64,000 nt of DNA from JBFWVD01 sp050246915 (GTDB taxonomy: Bacteria; Actinomycetota; Acidimicrobiia; Acidimicrobiales; Ilumatobacteraceae): assembly GCA_050246915.1 (NCBI GenBank), contig JBFWVD010000004.1, positions 79,027-143,026 on the forward strand, given 5' to 3'. The translations under genes and the position numbers were made by a program. Every line of letters starts with the position of its first letter. The first letter of the stretch is position 1. Below are positions 7,491 to 16,216 of this stretch, piece by piece. The notes below the pieces were generated by a model, which was given only the letters and a program-made list of their open reading frames with translations, did not search any database and was not told where the DNA came from.

Positions 7491-8912
7491 ATGGTCGACT
7501 CGCCCAAGGAAGCGTGTGGGGTCTTCGGCGTGTTCGCGCCGGGCAAGGCCGTCGCCCACATCACCTATCTCGGTCTCTATGCGCTGCAGCATCGCGGTCA
7601 GGAGGCCGCCGGGATGGCGGTGGCCGATGGCCGGCATCTGACGGTCATGAAGGACGAGGGCCTGGTTGCCCACGTGTTCGACGACCGGACCCTTGCTGCA
7701 CTCACCGGCAACCTGGCCATCGGCCACACGCGCTACTCCACCACGGGTTCCTCGGTGTGGGCCAACGCTCAGCCGGTCTATCGCGACGCCGGTCATCACG
7801 AGTTCGCCCTCGGGCACAACGGCAACCTCACCAACACCATGCAGCTGGCCGACGACCTCGGGATGCTTCCCGGTGCGGTCACCAGCGACAGCGACCTCAT
7901 CGCGGAGATGCTCGCGCGCTCGGTACACACCACCGGCGACCTCGAGAAGTCGCTGCACGATGTGCTGCCCCATCTGCAGGGAGCGTTCTCCTTGGTGCTG
8001 TGCGATGAGACGCGCGTGATCGGCGTGCGCGATCCGTTCGGCTTCCGGCCGCTTTGCCTCGGCAAGTTGGATGGCGGCTGGGTCTTGGCCAGCGAATCAC
8101 CCGCGCTCGACACGGTCGGCGCTCACTTCGTGCGCGAGTTGGAGCCCGGCGAGATGGTGGTCATCGATCGCGACGGCACCCATTCGTCGCGCCCGTTCCC
8201 GCCCGAGCGCGTCAGCCCACATCTGTGCTTGTTCGAGTTCGTGTACTTCGCCCGCCCAGACGCCCAGCTCTACGGGCGGAGCGTCGCCGCGGCACGCGTG
8301 CGGATGGGGGAGCAGCTGGCCGAGCAAGCGCCACTGGCCCCCGATGCGACCGGGCGCGAAGCAATCGTCATGCCGGTTCCCGAATCGGGAGTGCCGGCGG
8401 CGCAAGGGTTCGCCAAGGCCAGCGGGATCCCGTATGAGGACGGCCTGGTGAAGAACCGCTACATCGGTCGCACCTTCATCGCCCCCGATCAGCAGATGCG
8501 AGCCCTCGGCGTGCGCATGAAGCTGAACCCCTTGCGGGAGAACATCGCCGGCAAGCGACTGGTGGTCGTCGATGACTCGATCGTGCGCGGCACGACCACG
8601 CGCGCGGTGGTGGCCATGTTGCGTGAGGCGGGCGCGGCCGAGGTGCACCTGCGCATCATGAGCCCGCCGTATCGCTGGCCGTGCTTCTACGGCATGGACA
8701 CCGGCAACCGGGCCGAGTTGTTGGCCGCGAGCCTCACCGTCGACGAGGTCCGTGACTACGTGGGCGCCGATTCGCTGGCCTATCTCGAGCTCGATCGCCT
8801 CCTGACCGCCACCGGGGCCCCTGGTGCGGGGTTCTGCGACGCGTGTCTGACCGGTACGTACCCGGTGGAGGTCCCGGTGGAGTTGGGCAAGCACGTGTTG
8901 GAGACGCGGTGA
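7491..8912 (+). CDS. purF: amidophosphoribosyltransferase
   Basis: A 473-residue glutamine PRPP amidotransferase, the first committed enzyme of purine synthesis. Residues 1-8 (MVDSPKEA) are a short propeptide; Cys9 in CGVFGVF becomes the N-terminal nucleophile of the glutaminase domain. Later come YALQHRGQEAAG, GHTRYSTTG, HNGNLTN and the PRPP-binding VVVDDSIVRGTTT. Four cysteines placed as in the [4Fe-4S] Bacillus-type enzyme are present (CLFEF, WPCFY, and CDAC near the end), so an Fe-S cluster is expected. Its TGA overlaps the purM GTG by four bases, implying translational coupling. Confidence 0.96.
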   Translation: MVDSPKEACGVFGVFAPGKAVAHITYLGLYALQHRGQEAAGMAVADGRHLTVMKDEGLVAHVFDDRTLAALTGNLAIGHTRYSTTGSSVWANAQPVYRDAGHHEFALGHNGNLTNTMQLADDLGMLPGAVTSDSDLIAEMLARSVHTTGDLEKSLHDVLPHLQGAFSLVLCDETRVIGVRDPFGFRPLCLGKLDGGWVLASESPALDTVGAHFVRELEPGEMVVIDRDGTHSSRPFPPERVSPHLCLFEFVYFARPDAQLYGRSVAAARVRMGEQLAEQAPLAPDATGREAIVMPVPESGVPAAQGFAKASGIPYEDGLVKNRYIGRTFIAPDQQMRALGVRMKLNPLRENIAGKRLVVVDDSIVRGTTTRAVVAMLREAGAAEVHLRIMSPPYRWPCFYGMDTGNRAELLAASLTVDEVRDYVGADSLAYLELDRLLTATGAPGAGFCDACLTGTYPVEVPVELGKHVLETR

Positions 8913-9940
8913 GCGGCGAGACGTACGCGACATCCGGTGTGAGCCTCGAAGCGGCCGACGAGACCGTCGATCGGATCAAGAGCCACGTGCGCTCCACGTT
9001 CCGCCCCGAGGTGCTCGGCGACATCGGCGGATTCGGTGGGCTGTTCGCTCTCGGCAACCGCTACCGCGATCCGGTGCTCGTGAGTTCCACCGACGGCGTC
9101 GGTACCAAGGCACTGGTGGCCCGGGCGATGAACCAATGGGGCACCGTCGGACTCGATCTGGTGGCGATGTGCGCGGACGACATCGTGGTGCAAGGCGCCG
9201 AGCCGCTGTTCTTCCTCGACTACGTGGGCGTCGGCACGCTGCGACCCGAGGTCGTCGAGTCCATAGTCGCTGGCATCGCCCTGGGTTGCCGGGAAGCCGG
9301 CTGTGCATTGGTCGGTGGAGAAGTCGCGGAGCATCCTGGTGCCGGTGACGACGACAACGTCGAGTTGGCCGGGTTCGTGGTCGGCGTGGTGGAGCGTGAC
9401 GCGCTCATCACCGGAGCGGCCATCAGTCCCGGCGATGTCCTCATCGGCCTGGCCTCACCGGGCCTGCGTTCCAACGGCTATTCGCTGGCCCGTCGAGTGT
9501 TGCTCGAGCGCGCCGGGCTTCCGCTCGATGCGCCGGCGTGGGACGGTGCCGACACCAGTGTGGGCACCGAGCTGTTGCGTCCCTCCGTCATCTACGCCCG
9601 AGCGTTGGTGGAACTGACACGGGCATTCGAGGTGCACGGTCTGGCTCACATCACCGGCGGTGGCATCCCGGGGAACCTCGTGCGTGTCTTGCATGACGGT
9701 GTTGATGCCGTCGTGCGTCGGGGGACGTGGCCGGTGCCGAGGATCTTCGATGAGATCGCCCGCCTCGGCGGTGTGGCACTCGAGGAAATGGACCGTGTGT
9801 TCAACCGTGGGGTTGGCATGATCGCCGCTGTGCCCGCGGCCATCGCTCCTGACGTCATCGCCCATCTCGCCGGCAACGGCCATGAATCATGGATCATCGG
9901 CGAGGTGGTTCCCGGCTCCGGTCGGGTCCTGATGCTGTGA
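8909..9940 (+). CDS. purM: phosphoribosylformylglycinamidine cyclo-ligase
   Basis: A 343-residue AIR synthetase that closes the imidazole ring of FGAM with ATP. Family motifs are GGFGGLFAL, VSSTDGVGTK, MCADDIVVQGAEPLFFLDY, LVGGEVAEHPG, LASPGLRSNGYSL and HITGGGIPGNL. GTG 8909 is chosen because it overlaps the purF stop (GTGA) and the conserved N-terminus starts here; an ATG 66 bases upstream would lie wholly within purF. At the other end purM overlaps the next gene's GTG in the same way, making a tightly coupled purF-purM-transporter chain. Confidence 0.95.
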   Translation: MSGETYATSGVSLEAADETVDRIKSHVRSTFRPEVLGDIGGFGGLFALGNRYRDPVLVSSTDGVGTKALVARAMNQWGTVGLDLVAMCADDIVVQGAEPLFFLDYVGVGTLRPEVVESIVAGIALGCREAGCALVGGEVAEHPGAGDDDNVELAGFVVGVVERDALITGAAISPGDVLIGLASPGLRSNGYSLARRVLLERAGLPLDAPAWDGADTSVGTELLRPSVIYARALVELTRAFEVHGLAHITGGGIPGNLVRVLHDGVDAVVRRGTWPVPRIFDEIARLGGVALEEMDRVFNRGVGMIAAVPAAIAPDVIAHLAGNGHESWIIGEVVPGSGRVLML

Positions 9941-11250
9941 GCACCGCTGACAGCAGCACAGCGACATCAGCACCGAAGCGGGCAAAGGTCCATTACGCCT
10001 GGGTCGTCTTCGCCGTCACCTTCGTCACGTTGCTCGGGGCGTCGGGGTTCCGGTCTGCGCCGGGTGTGCTCATCGAGCCGTTGCAGGACGACTTCGGGTG
10101 GAGCAAGGCCACCATCTCGGTGGCCATCTCCATCAACCTCATCCTCTACGGCCTCATCGGTCCGTTCGCCGCCGCGCTCATGGGCCGCTTCGGTCTGCGC
10201 AAGGTCGTCATCACCGCGCTCATCGTCGTGTCGTCGGGCGCGTTGGCCACCACGGCCATCACCCATCCATGGCAACTGTGGTTGCTGTGGGGCGTGGTGG
10301 TCGGCACGGGATCGGGCTGCATGGCCACCGTGCTCGCCGCAACGGTGGCGAACCGATGGTTCGTGGCCCGCAAGGGCATCGTCACCGGCGCGCTCACGGC
10401 GGCCGGTGCCACCGGACAGTTGGTGTTCCTCCCAGTGCTGAGCCGCGTGGCCACCGACATCGGCTGGGAGACGGTGGCGGTCATCGTCGGTGGCTCGGCG
10501 TTGGCGGTCGTGCCGTTGGTGGCGTTGCTGTTGCGCAACCAACCATCCGACGTCGGGCTCAGCGCGTACGGTGCCGACGAGTCGTGGCAACAGATGCAAC
10601 CCACCACCAATCCGGTGCGGGCAGCGTTCGACGGGTTCACCCAGGCGAGGCGATCGGGAGCGTTCTGGCTGTTGGCCGGGAGCTTCTTCGTGTGCGGCGC
10701 TTCCACCAATGGATTGGTGGGAACGCACTTCATCCCGGCGGCTCACGACCATGGACTGGCCGAGACGAAGGCGGCCAGCTTGCTGGCGCTGGTCGGCATT
10801 TTCGACATCGCCGGCACGTTGGCGTCGGGCTGGCTCACCGATCGCGTCGATCCCCGACGGCTGCTCATGTTCTATTACGGCTTCCGCGGCCTGTCGTTGT
10901 TGGCGCTGCATCAAGCTCTCGATGCGTCGTCCATGGGGCTGTGGGCCTTCATCATCTTCTACGGCCTCGATTGGGTGGCGACCGTGCCGCCCACCGTTGC
11001 GCTGTGCACCGAGGTGTTCGGCCCCCGTCGAGCAACGGTGGTCTACGGCTGGGTCTTTGCCGGCCATCAACTCGGTGCTGCATTCGCCGCGTTCGGCGCA
11101 GGCAAGATCCGCGATGTCACCGGCAGCTATCAGGCGGCGTTCGTCATCTCCGGGGTCTTGTGTCTGGTTGCTGCCGCTGGCGTGACCCGCATCGGACGTG
11201 AACCTCACCTGACCACGCGCGCCGAAAGCCTGGTTCCCGACCTGGCTTGA
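9937..11250 (+). CDS. MFS transporter, oxalate:formate/monocarboxylate type
   Basis: A 437-residue major facilitator with about 12 membrane segments. After a 20-residue cytoplasmic start it has HYAWVVFAVTFVTLLG, a G-rich first half with GPFAAALMGRFGLRKV (the loop 2-3 motif), and a second half with ASGWLTDRVDPRRLL. The overall pattern resembles the OFA and monocarboxylate-porter branch; the substrate is unknown. GTG 9937 overlaps the purM TGA by four bases, so it should be co-translated with purine genes. No purine-transporter signature is visible, so a metabolic link is only suggested by the overlap. Confidence 0.8.
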   Translation: MSTADSSTATSAPKRAKVHYAWVVFAVTFVTLLGASGFRSAPGVLIEPLQDDFGWSKATISVAISINLILYGLIGPFAAALMGRFGLRKVVITALIVVSSGALATTAITHPWQLWLLWGVVVGTGSGCMATVLAATVANRWFVARKGIVTGALTAAGATGQLVFLPVLSRVATDIGWETVAVIVGGSALAVVPLVALLLRNQPSDVGLSAYGADESWQQMQPTTNPVRAAFDGFTQARRSGAFWLLAGSFFVCGASTNGLVGTHFIPAAHDHGLAETKAASLLALVGIFDIAGTLASGWLTDRVDPRRLLMFYYGFRGLSLLALHQALDASSMGLWAFIIFYGLDWVATVPPTVALCTEVFGPRRATVVYGWVFAGHQLGAAFAAFGAGKIRDVTGSYQAAFVISGVLCLVAAAGVTRIGREPHLTTRAESLVPDLA

Positions 11251-11360
11251 CGCACATCGACACAACTTCCTTTTCGGGACGCGGAACTCGCGGTGCCATC
11301 GCGGCATCGATCGGGACACCAACGCTCGCCACACGGTGGGCCGACCCGAAAGAGAAGATC

Positions 11361-11765
11361 ATGCTCACCGATTCGACGCTCACGTTCACCACCCCCGCCT
11401 CGTTCGCGCCGCCGTGTCCGACCGACTTGTTGACGAGTACCGCTCCCACACCCGCGGTCGCGCCGAGGGATGGGGTCGACCGGACCGCGCTCACGCTGGT
11501 GGGCGTCCACTCGCTCATCATCATCGCCAGCGGCGTGTTCCTGGCCGCTGTCGGCGAGGGCATGTTCGCTGCGGCGGCCCTGATCGAAGGAACCCTGCGG
11601 GCCGTCGAGGCGATCGGCATCGCACGGCGCAGTCGTGTGCTCACCAAGGTTGCGCTCGGGCACAGTTACGTCTCGGCCGTGGTGTCGGCGCTCAACCCTC
11701 CGGTTGGCGTGTTGTTCACGTTGCTGAACGTGGTGATCGTTCGTCGGCTCCGCTCGCGCCGTTGA
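11361..11765 (+). CDS. small membrane protein, unknown
   Basis: A 134-residue protein with a low-complexity Thr/Pro-rich N-terminus and three hydrophobic segments (about residues 50-70, 72-84 and 105-125), ending in a basic RRLRSRR tail. No family is recognised. ATG 11361 follows GAAAGAGAAG with good spacing; a longer version starting at TTG 11247, overlapping the transporter stop, is possible but its extra sequence looks non-conserved. It may be the last gene of the purF chain. Confidence 0.5.
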   Translation: MLTDSTLTFTTPASFAPPCPTDLLTSTAPTPAVAPRDGVDRTALTLVGVHSLIIIASGVFLAAVGEGMFAAAALIEGTLRAVEAIGIARRSRVLTKVALGHSYVSAVVSALNPPVGVLFTLLNVVIVRRLRSRR

Positions 11766-11780
11766 CAACCGGTACGTCAC

Positions 11781-11818
11781 CGAACGAGCCCCGAGCCAGA
11801 TCGGCCGGGGCTCGTTCG
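11781..11818. terminator. strong bidirectional terminator hairpin
   Basis: A perfect 13-bp inverted repeat, CGAACGAGCCCCG (11781-11793) with CGGGGCTCGTTCG (11806-11818), has a 12-base loop. It lies midway between two convergent genes ending at 11765 and 11834. Confidence 0.85.
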
Positions 11819-11833
11819 CGTCGGGGACCGATG

Positions 11834-12958
11834 TCAGGCACCGGCCGTTCGTCCACGGCCCCACATCCCATTGCGCGAACGCCAATACTTGGTGACCATC
11901 ACGGCGACACCGATGAGCAGCAGACCGAGCACCATCAACGTCGCCTCGGTGCCCACCTCATCGGCGAGGTAGTAGAGCGCCAGCTGCGGCGTCCAGATGA
12001 ACACGCCGAGCGTGCCGACCAGCAACAGGATCGGGTGATCTCGGAGCATGCCGACGGCGAGCATGCCAATGGCGACCGCCGTACCGAACCACACACCGAT
12101 GGCCCGCTGATCGGCGGCGAAGATCTGTAGGCCCACCAACAACGCGGCCGGTCCCAACAGACATGCTTCATCGGATGGCTCGAGGGCGTCGAGGACACCA
12201 CCGATCGTCCACAGCGCGCCGACCATCAACACCGGCATTGCCCAGACCGGCGACGAGAATGTTCTGTCACTCGACTCGAGGACCTCGACCACGCCGACGG
12301 CGGTGGTGATCACCGCCGCGAACAGCGCCGCCTGCTGCAGCAACTCCCGATGTCGCACCCATTCGACGGCGGCGACCACGGCGGCGGCCGACCCGACCAT
12401 CAACGGCGTGCCGCGCGACGGAGTATCGCTGTCTCCGGTGATCTCCAAGATGGTCACCACCGTTGTTGCCGCGGTACCAGCCACCGACAACGCCCACAGC
12501 ACGCTGCCGAGGCGCGCCATGGCCGCGTCGGTCGAGCGCAACACGAACGCCCCAGCAGCGATCACCGCGATCGTCGGGACGGCAAGCACGGCGATGTGGG
12601 CGGCGGCACCGATGTCGTCCCAGGTATTGCCGATGATCATGCCGATGGCGGTGAGCACCAACGCCGAACCGACATAGCCCACGGCCTCCGTGGCCAGGGG
12701 CACCCGGGGCGGAGGCGGGGCCGCCTCGTGTTCGGCGGCGTAGATGGCCTCGCTCTGGTCGCGGGTGATGAGGCCGGCCGACGTCCATTGCTCGAGCTTG
12801 CGGCGCAATGGGTCAGGCCCCGAGTCAGCGGCTCCGCCAGCTGGGGAGCCCGTGATGTGCGGCCCCATGTGGACGAAGGGCACATGGCGTTTGCGAGAGC
12901 GTTCGATGATGACCGCAGCAACGATCAGCACCAACAGGAGAGGAAGCAGACCGATCAT
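11834..12958 (-). CDS. DUF2157-type polytopic membrane protein
   Basis: A 374-residue protein with one N-terminal membrane anchor (MIGLLPLLLVLIVAAVII), then a short soluble part with LEQWTSAGLITRDQSEAIYAAE. This is the characteristic helical start of DUF2157 proteins. About ten further membrane helices follow. The function of the family is unknown. The start at ATG 12958 is the first in frame; a GGAGG is present but 14 bases upstream, so the exact start is unsure. It faces the convergent small membrane protein across a strong terminator. Confidence 0.7.
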   Translation of the reverse strand: MIGLLPLLLVLIVAAVIIERSRKRHVPFVHMGPHITGSPAGGAADSGPDPLRRKLEQWTSAGLITRDQSEAIYAAEHEAAPPPPRVPLATEAVGYVGSALVLTAIGMIIGNTWDDIGAAAHIAVLAVPTIAVIAAGAFVLRSTDAAMARLGSVLWALSVAGTAATTVVTILEITGDSDTPSRGTPLMVGSAAAVVAAVEWVRHRELLQQAALFAAVITTAVGVVEVLESSDRTFSSPVWAMPVLMVGALWTIGGVLDALEPSDEACLLGPAALLVGLQIFAADQRAIGVWFGTAVAIGMLAVGMLRDHPILLLVGTLGVFIWTPQLALYYLADEVGTEATLMVLGLLLIGVAVMVTKYWRSRNGMWGRGRTAGA

Positions 12959-13074
12959 GAGGTCATCGTGCGCCTCCGCCAGATGATCGTCAGGGTCGAA
13001 CGTCCCGACGGCAGTCCTTCCATCTCTGAGCAGGGGTCCGCGACTCGACGGCGGGCGGATCGACAGAAGCAGTG

Positions 13075-14124
13075 ATGTACTCCGCCGCGATCTGCGCCCT
13101 TCTCAGCCTGGCTAGCCTCCCGCTCGTGCTGGGGACCCGCGTTCGTTCTTGTCGTCCGTCGCGCCGAGCGGCGTTGGCGGTCGCAGTGGCGATCACCGCG
13201 ACCGGCCTCGCCTCACCGGTCCGCCCCGTGCTGGCCGCGCCTCGGGCGGCCAAGGTCCCCGCCCATCCCCACACCCTCGTCGCGCTGGGTGACTCGGTGG
13301 CCGCCGGGATGGGACTGCAATGGCGTGACTGGCTCACCCCCGACAGTTGCTGGCGATCGGGCAGTGACTCCTACGCGGGGCGGTTCTTCTCCTCGTGGAA
13401 GAAGGCGGCGCCCAAGACCGAGCAGTCCAGCTACAAGTTCGTGTTGCTGGGCTGCAAGGGCGAGACCGCCGCGAGCATGGGGAAACAGGTGGACAAGGCC
13501 ATCGCCGAGGACCCCGGCCTCATCTCGATCACCATCGGCGCCAACGATCTGCGCTTCGTCTACCCCGAGCGCTTGTTTCGTGCGGATGGCACGTTGGATC
13601 GATCGATCGTGGACAAGAACCTCGCCGCGTTGACGACATCGCTGCGTGGTGTGCTCACGCGACTGGTGGACAACACCGGGGCTCGCATCATGGTGACCAC
13701 CTATCACAACCCCACCGCGGCCGATCCGGTGGGTGTTCCATCATGTTCGGGAAAGTGCTTCTCCGACGCCGTCACCGGCGTTCTCGCACAGTTGAACAGC
13801 ACGATCGCCGACACCGTGCGCACCTTCTCGACCGATCGGGTGCGTCTGGCCGATGTGGCCAAGCGCTTCGACGGTCACGGAGCGCCCAACGGTTGGGGTC
13901 CCGACAGTTGGCGTCAGGTCGGGGTGCCCAGTTGGATCCCCGTTCCATCGTCGGCTCGCAAGATCCTGTCCGACACGCAAGGCATCCAGGCCTACTGCGC
14001 GTCGGGACACAACATCTGGATCGACAAGAACTGGGTGAACGGGATCGACTGTGTGCATCCCAACGCTGATGGCGCCAAGGCGTATGCGGCAACGCTCAGT
14101 GCCGTGCTCGCCGCCTGGAAGTGA
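13075..14124 (+). CDS. secreted SGNH/GDSL-family hydrolase
   Basis: A 349-residue exported esterase- or lipase-like protein. A signal peptide with a long hydrophobic stretch spans about residues 1-55. The mature part begins near APRAAKV, followed by block I LVALGDSVAAGMGL (nucleophile Ser74), block III-like ITIGANDLRFVY, and the C-terminal Asp-His pair in DCVHPNADG (His328). The family hydrolyses ester bonds in lipids or polysaccharides; the substrate is not deducible. ATG 13075 is preferred to the adjacent GTG 13072 because AGAAG lies five bases before the ATG. Two extra Cys pairs in the mature part could form disulfides. Confidence 0.82.
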   Translation: MYSAAICALLSLASLPLVLGTRVRSCRPSRRAALAVAVAITATGLASPVRPVLAAPRAAKVPAHPHTLVALGDSVAAGMGLQWRDWLTPDSCWRSGSDSYAGRFFSSWKKAAPKTEQSSYKFVLLGCKGETAASMGKQVDKAIAEDPGLISITIGANDLRFVYPERLFRADGTLDRSIVDKNLAALTTSLRGVLTRLVDNTGARIMVTTYHNPTAADPVGVPSCSGKCFSDAVTGVLAQLNSTIADTVRTFSTDRVRLADVAKRFDGHGAPNGWGPDSWRQVGVPSWIPVPSSARKILSDTQGIQAYCASGHNIWIDKNWVNGIDCVHPNADGAKAYAATLSAVLAAWK

Positions 14125-14151
14125 AGTGCTGCAAGGCCTGCTGCTGAACGA

Positions 14152-16182
14152 TCACGCGCCCATGGCCACCACAGTGGCACCGGTTCCGGCCAGGCTGCCA
14201 TGGAAGCCGGCGTCGCCGAAGGCGAACAGACCACCGTCGCGGGCCACGAACCAATAGCCCTTGCCGGTGCGGGTGGGGACGATCGAGATGACCGGCTGGG
14301 TCAGCGTGAGGTTGCCCGTCGAGCCGTGGAACGGAGCGTCACCGAACGCGAACACGCCGCCATCCTCGGCGACCATCCAGTAGCCCTTCCCGCTCGGTGT
14401 CGCTGTCATGCCGACCATCGGCTTGTTGAGTCGGGTACCGCCCATCGATCCGTAGAACGCGGCGTCACCGAACGCGAACAAGCCACCGTCTCGGGCGGCG
14501 AACCAGTAGCCCTTCCCCGTCGGTGTGGGGGCCATGGCCACCACTGGTTGGGCCAAGCGCAGGTCGCCCGTGGACCCGAAGAACGGAGCGTCGCCGAAGG
14601 TGAACACGCCACCGTCGGCGCCGATGAGCCAGTAGCCGTTACCAGATGCCGTCGATGCCATGGCCACGATCCCGCCGGCAAGTGGAGTTGACGACATGTC
14701 GCCGTAGTGAGCAGCCGCGCCGAAGGCGAACACTTTGCCGGCCGGCGTGCACAGCCAGTAGCCGTCGTGCTGCGGCCGAGACGCCATCGTCGACACGACC
14801 GACCCGGCGGGCGCATCGCCGTACGCCGCTGATCCACCGAAGCCGCTCACCTTGCCGGCGTCGGTCACCATCCAGTAGCCGTCGCCGCCCGGGTTCGACT
14901 GCACCGGAACTTGGCCGGGTCCGGCAGAGAACAACTGGAGGTTCGAGTAGTTCCCGCCGAGGACCGCGGACCCCGGAGCGCCCAACCATCCTTCGAGCAC
15001 CGAGGTGTAGACGGACCGGAAGTCGATGTTCCAGTTCAGGTTCTTGTTGCGATCGAGCGAGGTGAGCGAGGGATAGGACCCGTACATGCCGCCACGCACG
15101 TTGTCGCCGATGACGATGACCGGACCGGCGGTGCCGTGATCGGTCCCGACCGAGACGTTGGCCTCCGGTCGGCGGCCGAACTCGGAGTAGATCATCACCG
15201 TCACCCGATTGCGGAACTGGGGGTTCAAGCGATCGAAGAAGGCCTTGAGCGCGTTGTTCACCTCGGTGAGTCGTGACGCGTGGCCGGTGGCCTGCGCCGA
15301 GTGTGTGTCGTAGCCGCCGAGCGACGCGTGCATGACCCGCACGCCGAGGTTGGCGTTGATCAAGTTGGCGCACAGCGCCAGGCCGCTGGACGATCCGCCG
15401 GGTAGCCCGCTGTAGCTCGGGCTGATCTGCAACGACAGGTCCATGGCCTGTGCACCACTGGCCGCGAAGGTGTCGCCCCACGTGGAGCTCTGCGCCCCGG
15501 AGGTGAACTGACGCACGCCGGTGTAGAGGCGCTTCTCTGCCGCGTTGTTGCTGGCCCCGAACGCTCCCGACAGCGATGTGGGGAACGCCGATCCGCTTCG
15601 ATAGTTGCCCCGCACGACGAGCGGTACCGAACTCGAGATGGACACCGCGTGGAATGCGTCCGGCCCACCCGGGAGGCCATCGATGTAACGGCCGAGCCAA
15701 CCCGAACCGGGGTTCCCGCCGCTCACATGACCGGCCGACCAGATGGCTTGCGCGTCGAAGTGGCTGAGGCTCATGTTGGGGTAGCCCACCCCGTTCACGA
15801 TGGCGACCTTGCCCTGGTTCCACCAGTCACGCACGTTGGTGAGGCTGGGATGGAGGGCGAGACCGCCGCCGCCGCCCAACGGCAGCACGGCGCTGGGCGA
15901 CAACGCCAGCGCACCGCGGAGCCCGGCATAGGCGCTGTTGTTGATCGGCACCACCGTGTTGACGCCATCGTTGCCGCCGCCGAGGTACAGCATCACCAGC
16001 ACGCCGTCATTGGCGCCGATCGGCGTCGCCGCTTCGGCGTAGCGGGTGGCCCACGCCGGCATGGCTGACAGCGCCACACCAGCGCCGGCGGCCTGCAGGA
16101 AGCGTCGACGGCTCACCGGACTGGTGTCGGGTGTGCTCAGCAGCTCGAAGGTGTCGTCCCACTCGAGATCGTTGTAGGCCAT
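14152..16182 (-). CDS. Tat-exported DUF1501 protein with C-terminal six-repeat domain
   Basis: A 676-residue protein. A twin-arginine signal occurs near residues 24-50 (SRRRFLQAAGAG). Residues ~60-410 are the DUF1501 sulfatase-like domain with LYLGGGNDGVNTV, ALHPSLTNV, FDAQAIWS and MIYSEFGRRPEAN. Residues ~435-676 hold six tandem units of about 42 residues with the consensus GYWxxxxDGGxFxFGDAxFxGS. These may form a propeller-like or solenoid exported domain; this is an inference. It lies 34 bases downstream of a DUF1800 gene, the usual partner. The biochemical role of DUF1501/DUF1800 pairs is unknown; they are often linked to extracellular or envelope proteins. Confidence 0.82.
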   Translation of the reverse strand: MAYNDLEWDDTFELLSTPDTSPVSRRRFLQAAGAGVALSAMPAWATRYAEAATPIGANDGVLVMLYLGGGNDGVNTVVPINNSAYAGLRGALALSPSAVLPLGGGGGLALHPSLTNVRDWWNQGKVAIVNGVGYPNMSLSHFDAQAIWSAGHVSGGNPGSGWLGRYIDGLPGGPDAFHAVSISSSVPLVVRGNYRSGSAFPTSLSGAFGASNNAAEKRLYTGVRQFTSGAQSSTWGDTFAASGAQAMDLSLQISPSYSGLPGGSSSGLALCANLINANLGVRVMHASLGGYDTHSAQATGHASRLTEVNNALKAFFDRLNPQFRNRVTVMIYSEFGRRPEANVSVGTDHGTAGPVIVIGDNVRGGMYGSYPSLTSLDRNKNLNWNIDFRSVYTSVLEGWLGAPGSAVLGGNYSNLQLFSAGPGQVPVQSNPGGDGYWMVTDAGKVSGFGGSAAYGDAPAGSVVSTMASRPQHDGYWLCTPAGKVFAFGAAAHYGDMSSTPLAGGIVAMASTASGNGYWLIGADGGVFTFGDAPFFGSTGDLRLAQPVVAMAPTPTGKGYWFAARDGGLFAFGDAAFYGSMGGTRLNKPMVGMTATPSGKGYWMVAEDGGVFAFGDAPFHGSTGNLTLTQPVISIVPTRTGKGYWFVARDGGLFAFGDAGFHGSLAGTGATVVAMGA
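14155..14880 (-). repeat. six tandem ~126-bp protein-coding repeats
   Basis: The 3' end of the DUF1501 gene encodes six consecutive copies of a 39-42 residue unit, each starting GYW. The four downstream units are most alike (GYWFAARDGGLFAFG, GYWMVAEDGGVFAFG and similar); the first two are more divergent, and the last is cut short by the stop codon. Confidence 0.85.
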
Positions 16183-16216
16183 GGTCAGATCTCCGTACTC
16201 ACGCGGTCTTGAGGGC

